Below are positions 60,630-64,000 of a DNA stretch of 64,000 bases, one piece after another. The notes under the pieces were generated by a model, which did no database searches, had not been told where the DNA came from, and saw only the letters and a program-made list of their open reading frames with translations. The stretch spans positions 744,001-808,000 of the forward strand of contig NZ_WKJI01000001.1 in the NCBI RefSeq assembly GCF_009674685.1, in the 5' to 3' direction. Within the stretch, counting starts at the first letter, position 1; each line of letters opens with the position of its first letter. The DNA is from Pedobacter puniceum. GTDB lineage: Bacteria; Bacteroidota; Bacteroidia; Sphingobacteriales; Sphingobacteriaceae. A program made the position numbers and the translations under genes.

Positions 60630-62168
60630 ATGAAACCTAAATTTTTAGCTTTTTTAAGCTTAAGTTTCTTGTTTTTAACAACTGTTATTGCACAAGAACA
60701 AAAGAAACCAAATGTTTTATTCATTGCGGTAGATGATTTAAAACCTTATTTAAACTTTTATGGCTATGCGGCTGTAAAATCTCCAAACTTAGATAAGCTA
60801 GCAGAAAAGAGTACTGTTTTTATGAGTAATTATTGTCAGCAAGCAGTATGTGCCCCAACAAGAGCTAGTTTATTAACTGGTTTACGCCCAGATAGAACTC
60901 AGGTTTGGGATTTAAAGACACTCATCAGAGATAAAGTGCCACAGGTAGTTACTTTGCCACAACTTTTTAAAGAAAATGGTTACACTACGGCTGCATTAGG
61001 TAAAATTTTTGATCAAAGAAGTGTTGATAAGAAACATGATGAAATATCATGGTCTGAGCCTTATAAAAATAAGTTTAAGTTTCCTGATGCTTATGGTGCA
61101 CCAGTAGCTGGTCATTATCAAAATCCAGAACTGAAAAAGAAATATGGCGATATATTAGAAGAAACACCTAACAATCCTAAGGTAAAAGAAAATATAAAAG
61201 TTTCTACAGAAGCTTTAGATGTGCCAGATGAAGCTTACGCTGATGGTGCTATGGTAACAGAAGCTATTAAAGATTTAAAAAAATATGGCAAGGCAGGCAA
61301 ACCATTCTTCTTAGCAGTTGGCATTCGTAAACCACACTTGCCGTTTGTTGCCCCAAAAAAATATTGGGATTTGTATGATAGAAGCAAAATAGAGCTTGCA
61401 AAATGGCAAAAACCATCTATTGACGGACCTGCTATAGCTTATCATAATTCTGGCGAATTAAGAGGATATAATGATATTGTACCTTTAAATAATAATACAG
61501 AACAGTTAAGTTTAAATGAAGATAAACAGCGAGAACTTATACATGGTTATTACGCAAGTATCAGCTATATAGATGCACAAATAGGAAGGTTACTAAATGA
61601 GTTAAAAGCATCTGGACTAGATAAAAACACCATTATTATTCTTTGGGGAGACCACGGTTGGCATTTTGGCGATCACAACCTTTGGAACAAACACTCTAAT
61701 TTTGAGCAAGCTACAAGAACTCCTTTAGTTATTTCAATTCCAGGCCAAAAGGAAAAAATTTTATATAATCATTCTACAGAGTTTGTAGACGTTTATCCAA
61801 CTTTGGCAGAGCTAGCTCAAATTAAAACTCCTCAAGGTCTTGATGGTAAAAGTTTAGTTCCTGCTTTAAAAGGAGTACAAACGCCAATCAAAGATTTTGC
61901 TATAAGCCAATATCCACGTAAAGATAATCATATGGGTTATGCCCTAAGAACTAAACAATATCGTTATGTAGAGTGGGTTAAAGATTTTAGAACTACAGGC
62001 AATTTTAATGCAGCTAATGTACACGCTATAGAGCTATATGATTATGAAAAAGACCCTTTAGAAACAAAAAATGTTGCTAACGACCCAGCCTACAAACAAA
62101 TAAAAGAAGATTTAAGCAACAGAATGCATAAATTTTATGCAGAGCAAGCAGCAAAAGTTAAAAAATAA
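60630..62168 (+). CDS. Sulfatase (iduronate-2-sulfatase-like, S1)
   Basis: PNVLFIAVDDLKPYLNFYGY, QAVCAPTRASLLTGLRPDRTQVWDL. Start placed at MKPKFLAF, avoiding overlap with GH43. Confidence 0.94.
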   Translation: MKPKFLAFLSLSFLFLTTVIAQEQKKPNVLFIAVDDLKPYLNFYGYAAVKSPNLDKLAEKSTVFMSNYCQQAVCAPTRASLLTGLRPDRTQVWDLKTLIRDKVPQVVTLPQLFKENGYTTAALGKIFDQRSVDKKHDEISWSEPYKNKFKFPDAYGAPVAGHYQNPELKKKYGDILEETPNNPKVKENIKVSTEALDVPDEAYADGAMVTEAIKDLKKYGKAGKPFFLAVGIRKPHLPFVAPKKYWDLYDRSKIELAKWQKPSIDGPAIAYHNSGELRGYNDIVPLNNNTEQLSLNEDKQRELIHGYYASISYIDAQIGRLLNELKASGLDKNTIIILWGDHGWHFGDHNLWNKHSNFEQATRTPLVISIPGQKEKILYNHSTEFVDVYPTLAELAQIKTPQGLDGKSLVPALKGVQTPIKDFAISQYPRKDNHMGYALRTKQYRYVEWVKDFRTTGNFNAANVHAIELYDYEKDPLETKNVANDPAYKQIKEDLSNRMHKFYAEQAAKVKK

Positions 62169-62192
62169 GCTAACCATCAATATATCTCAAGA

Positions 62193-63386
62193 ATGAAAAA
62201 TTTAAAATTATTAGTAAGTGTTGTATCCCTAGGGTTTTTAAGTGAAGTTTCTTATGCTCAGGATGTTAAAAGTGCTTTTACTCATGCCGAGCTACAAGCA
62301 ACAGAAATGCTAAAGCAAGTGAAACTGGCAAAAGAAAAAACTCCCACAAACAGTAAAAATGAGCCATTGGTATCTCCACGTACTTTAGAACACGGAGAAC
62401 TAAAACTTGTAACTTCTAAAGACTGGACAAGCGGATTCTTTCCGGGTGAGTTATGGTATTTATATGATTATACCAAAAACCCTAAATGGTTAAATGCTGC
62501 AAAAGCTTTTACTGCTGATATTGAAAGAGAAAAGTTAAATGCAACTACCCACGATATGGGTTTTAAAGTGTTTTGCAGTTTTGGTAATGCATACCGCTTA
62601 ACAAATGATAATTATTATAAAGATGTTATCATTCAATCAGCTAAAACCTTAGCTACTAGATTCAATCCTAAAGTAGGTGCTATCCGTTCTTGGGACCATA
62701 ACTCTGATAAATGGGATTTCCCTGTTATCATAGATAATATGTTAAATCTTGAGCTTTTATTTGAAGCTACCAAGCTAACAGGCGATTCTTCTTTCCATAA
62801 AATTGCTGTAACACATGCTAATACAACTTTAAAAAATCATTTCAGACCTGATTATAGTACTTACCATGTCATCAGTTACAATCCACAAACAGGTGCTGTA
62901 GAAAAGAAAAATACGCATCAGGGTTATTCGCATGAGTCTGCATGGTCTAGAGGGCAAGCTTGGGGATTATATGGCTATACTTTATGTTACCGATATACAA
63001 AAGATAAAGCTTACTTAAAACAAGCAGAAAATATCGCTAAATATATTTTTACACATAAAAACTTACCAGCAGACTTAATTCCTTACTGGGATTTTGATGC
63101 TCCAGGAATAACAAATGAGCCAAGAGATGTTTCTGCCGCAACTGTAATAGCATCAGGTCTTTACGAGCTAAGTAAATACAGTAATAATAGTAAGTTCTAT
63201 GTAGAAAAGGCAAATACCATTTTGAAAAATTTAAGCACAAAGTACATCGCACCAAAAGGTACTCATAAAGGTTTTGTATTGTTACATAGTACAGGGTCTA
63301 AGCCACATAATGGCGAGATTGATGTACCAATTATTTATGCAGAATATTATTATTTAGAAGCTTTATTAAGATTTAAAAATTTATAA
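62193..63386 (+). CDS. Unsaturated glucuronyl hydrolase (GH88)
   Basis: DWTSGFFPGELWYLYDYTKNPKWL, THDMGFKVFCSFGNAYRLT, GYSHESAWSRGQAWGLYGYTLCYRYT. Confidence 0.95.
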   Translation: MKNLKLLVSVVSLGFLSEVSYAQDVKSAFTHAELQATEMLKQVKLAKEKTPTNSKNEPLVSPRTLEHGELKLVTSKDWTSGFFPGELWYLYDYTKNPKWLNAAKAFTADIEREKLNATTHDMGFKVFCSFGNAYRLTNDNYYKDVIIQSAKTLATRFNPKVGAIRSWDHNSDKWDFPVIIDNMLNLELLFEATKLTGDSSFHKIAVTHANTTLKNHFRPDYSTYHVISYNPQTGAVEKKNTHQGYSHESAWSRGQAWGLYGYTLCYRYTKDKAYLKQAENIAKYIFTHKNLPADLIPYWDFDAPGITNEPRDVSAATVIASGLYELSKYSNNSKFYVEKANTILKNLSTKYIAPKGTHKGFVLLHSTGSKPHNGEIDVPIIYAEYYYLEALLRFKNL

Positions 63387-63395
63387 GAAACAGAT

Positions 63396-64000
63396 ATGAA
63401 AAAGTACTTAAGTATAACTGCTTTATTAATTGTTGTGACTTTAGTTGCAGCTAGTTTTCAAACACCTAAAAATGTTTTAATTATTGGTGATTCTATTTCT
63501 ATAGGATATACACCATTTATCCAAAAAGCTTTAACAGGTGTTAATGTTGAGCATAATCCCGGTAACGGAGGCCCTACAACAAGAGGAGTACAAAATATAG
63601 AGAAATGGGTTGGAGATAGAGAGTGGGATGTTATCACCTTTAATTTTGGTTTACATGATATGGTTCATAGAGATTCTTCAAATAAATATGATGTTGTAAA
63701 AGGTAAAATCAGTGTTCCTTTAGAAGATTATAGAAAGAACTTACAAATCATTGTAGATAAGTTAAAAGAGACTACAGCAACTATAATTTTTATCAATACT
63801 ACAACAGTACCAGAAAATGCAGCTGGCAGAAAAGTAGAATCTCCGGCTCAGTATAATAAAGTAGCTCTAGAGGTGATGAAAAAGAATAAAATTGAAGTTT
63901 TAGATCTTTACAAGACATCTTTAACAGTACACCCAGCAAATTCTAAACCGGGTAATGTGCATTATACAGAGCAAGGCTACGAGTTATTAGCTCAGCCTAT
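63396..64000 (+). CDS. SGNH/GDSL-family hydrolase (partial, cut by window edge)
   Basis: MKKYLSITALLIVVTLVAASFQTPKNVLIIGDSISIGYTPFIQKAL...HYTEQGYELLAQP. Confidence 0.88.
   Translation, partial: MKKYLSITALLIVVTLVAASFQTPKNVLIIGDSISIGYTPFIQKALTGVNVEHNPGNGGPTTRGVQNIEKWVGDREWDVITFNFGLHDMVHRDSSNKYDVVKGKISVPLEDYRKNLQIIVDKLKETTATIIFINTTTVPENAAGRKVESPAQYNKVALEVMKKNKIEVLDLYKTSLTVHPANSKPGNVHYTEQGYELLAQP

Overview
The window looks like a Bacteroidota chromosome segment, probably Sphingobacteriaceae/Pedobacter-like; this rests on TAnnTTTG promoters, SusC/SusD pairs and AT-rich coding. The left quarter is a complete type II-C CRISPR-Cas locus. It has a very large array (772-11220; I count 138 repeats of 46 bp and 137 spacers), then cas2, cas1, an intact Y1/HUH REP-associated transposase-like gene (RAYT) packed between cas1 and cas9, cas9 (1276 aa), and a divergent tracrRNA gene with a clear promoter. 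Notable points here are the RAYT inside the cas operon, a perfect 33-nt palindrome inside the RAYT coding sequence, a REP-like palindrome at the far end of the array, a second tracrRNA tail lacking an anti-repeat, and near-duplicate spacers whose SNPs all lie in the predicted Cas9 seed. The rest contains a copper ATPase/chaperone pair, a G3E GTPase with an operator-like palindrome, a type I secretion-like operon whose ABC protein has a degenerate ATPase domain, porin/YceI genes, gltBD, and a large polysaccharide-utilization locus (about 41.7-64 kb). The PUL has FecR, SusC/D, three sulfatases, two GH43, GH88, a PL14-like lyase and ECF and AraC regulators, plus a shared bipartite motif that may be the ECF promoter. 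The left edge truncates a probable microbial rhodopsin gene. All calls are from reading the sequence; no database search was run.
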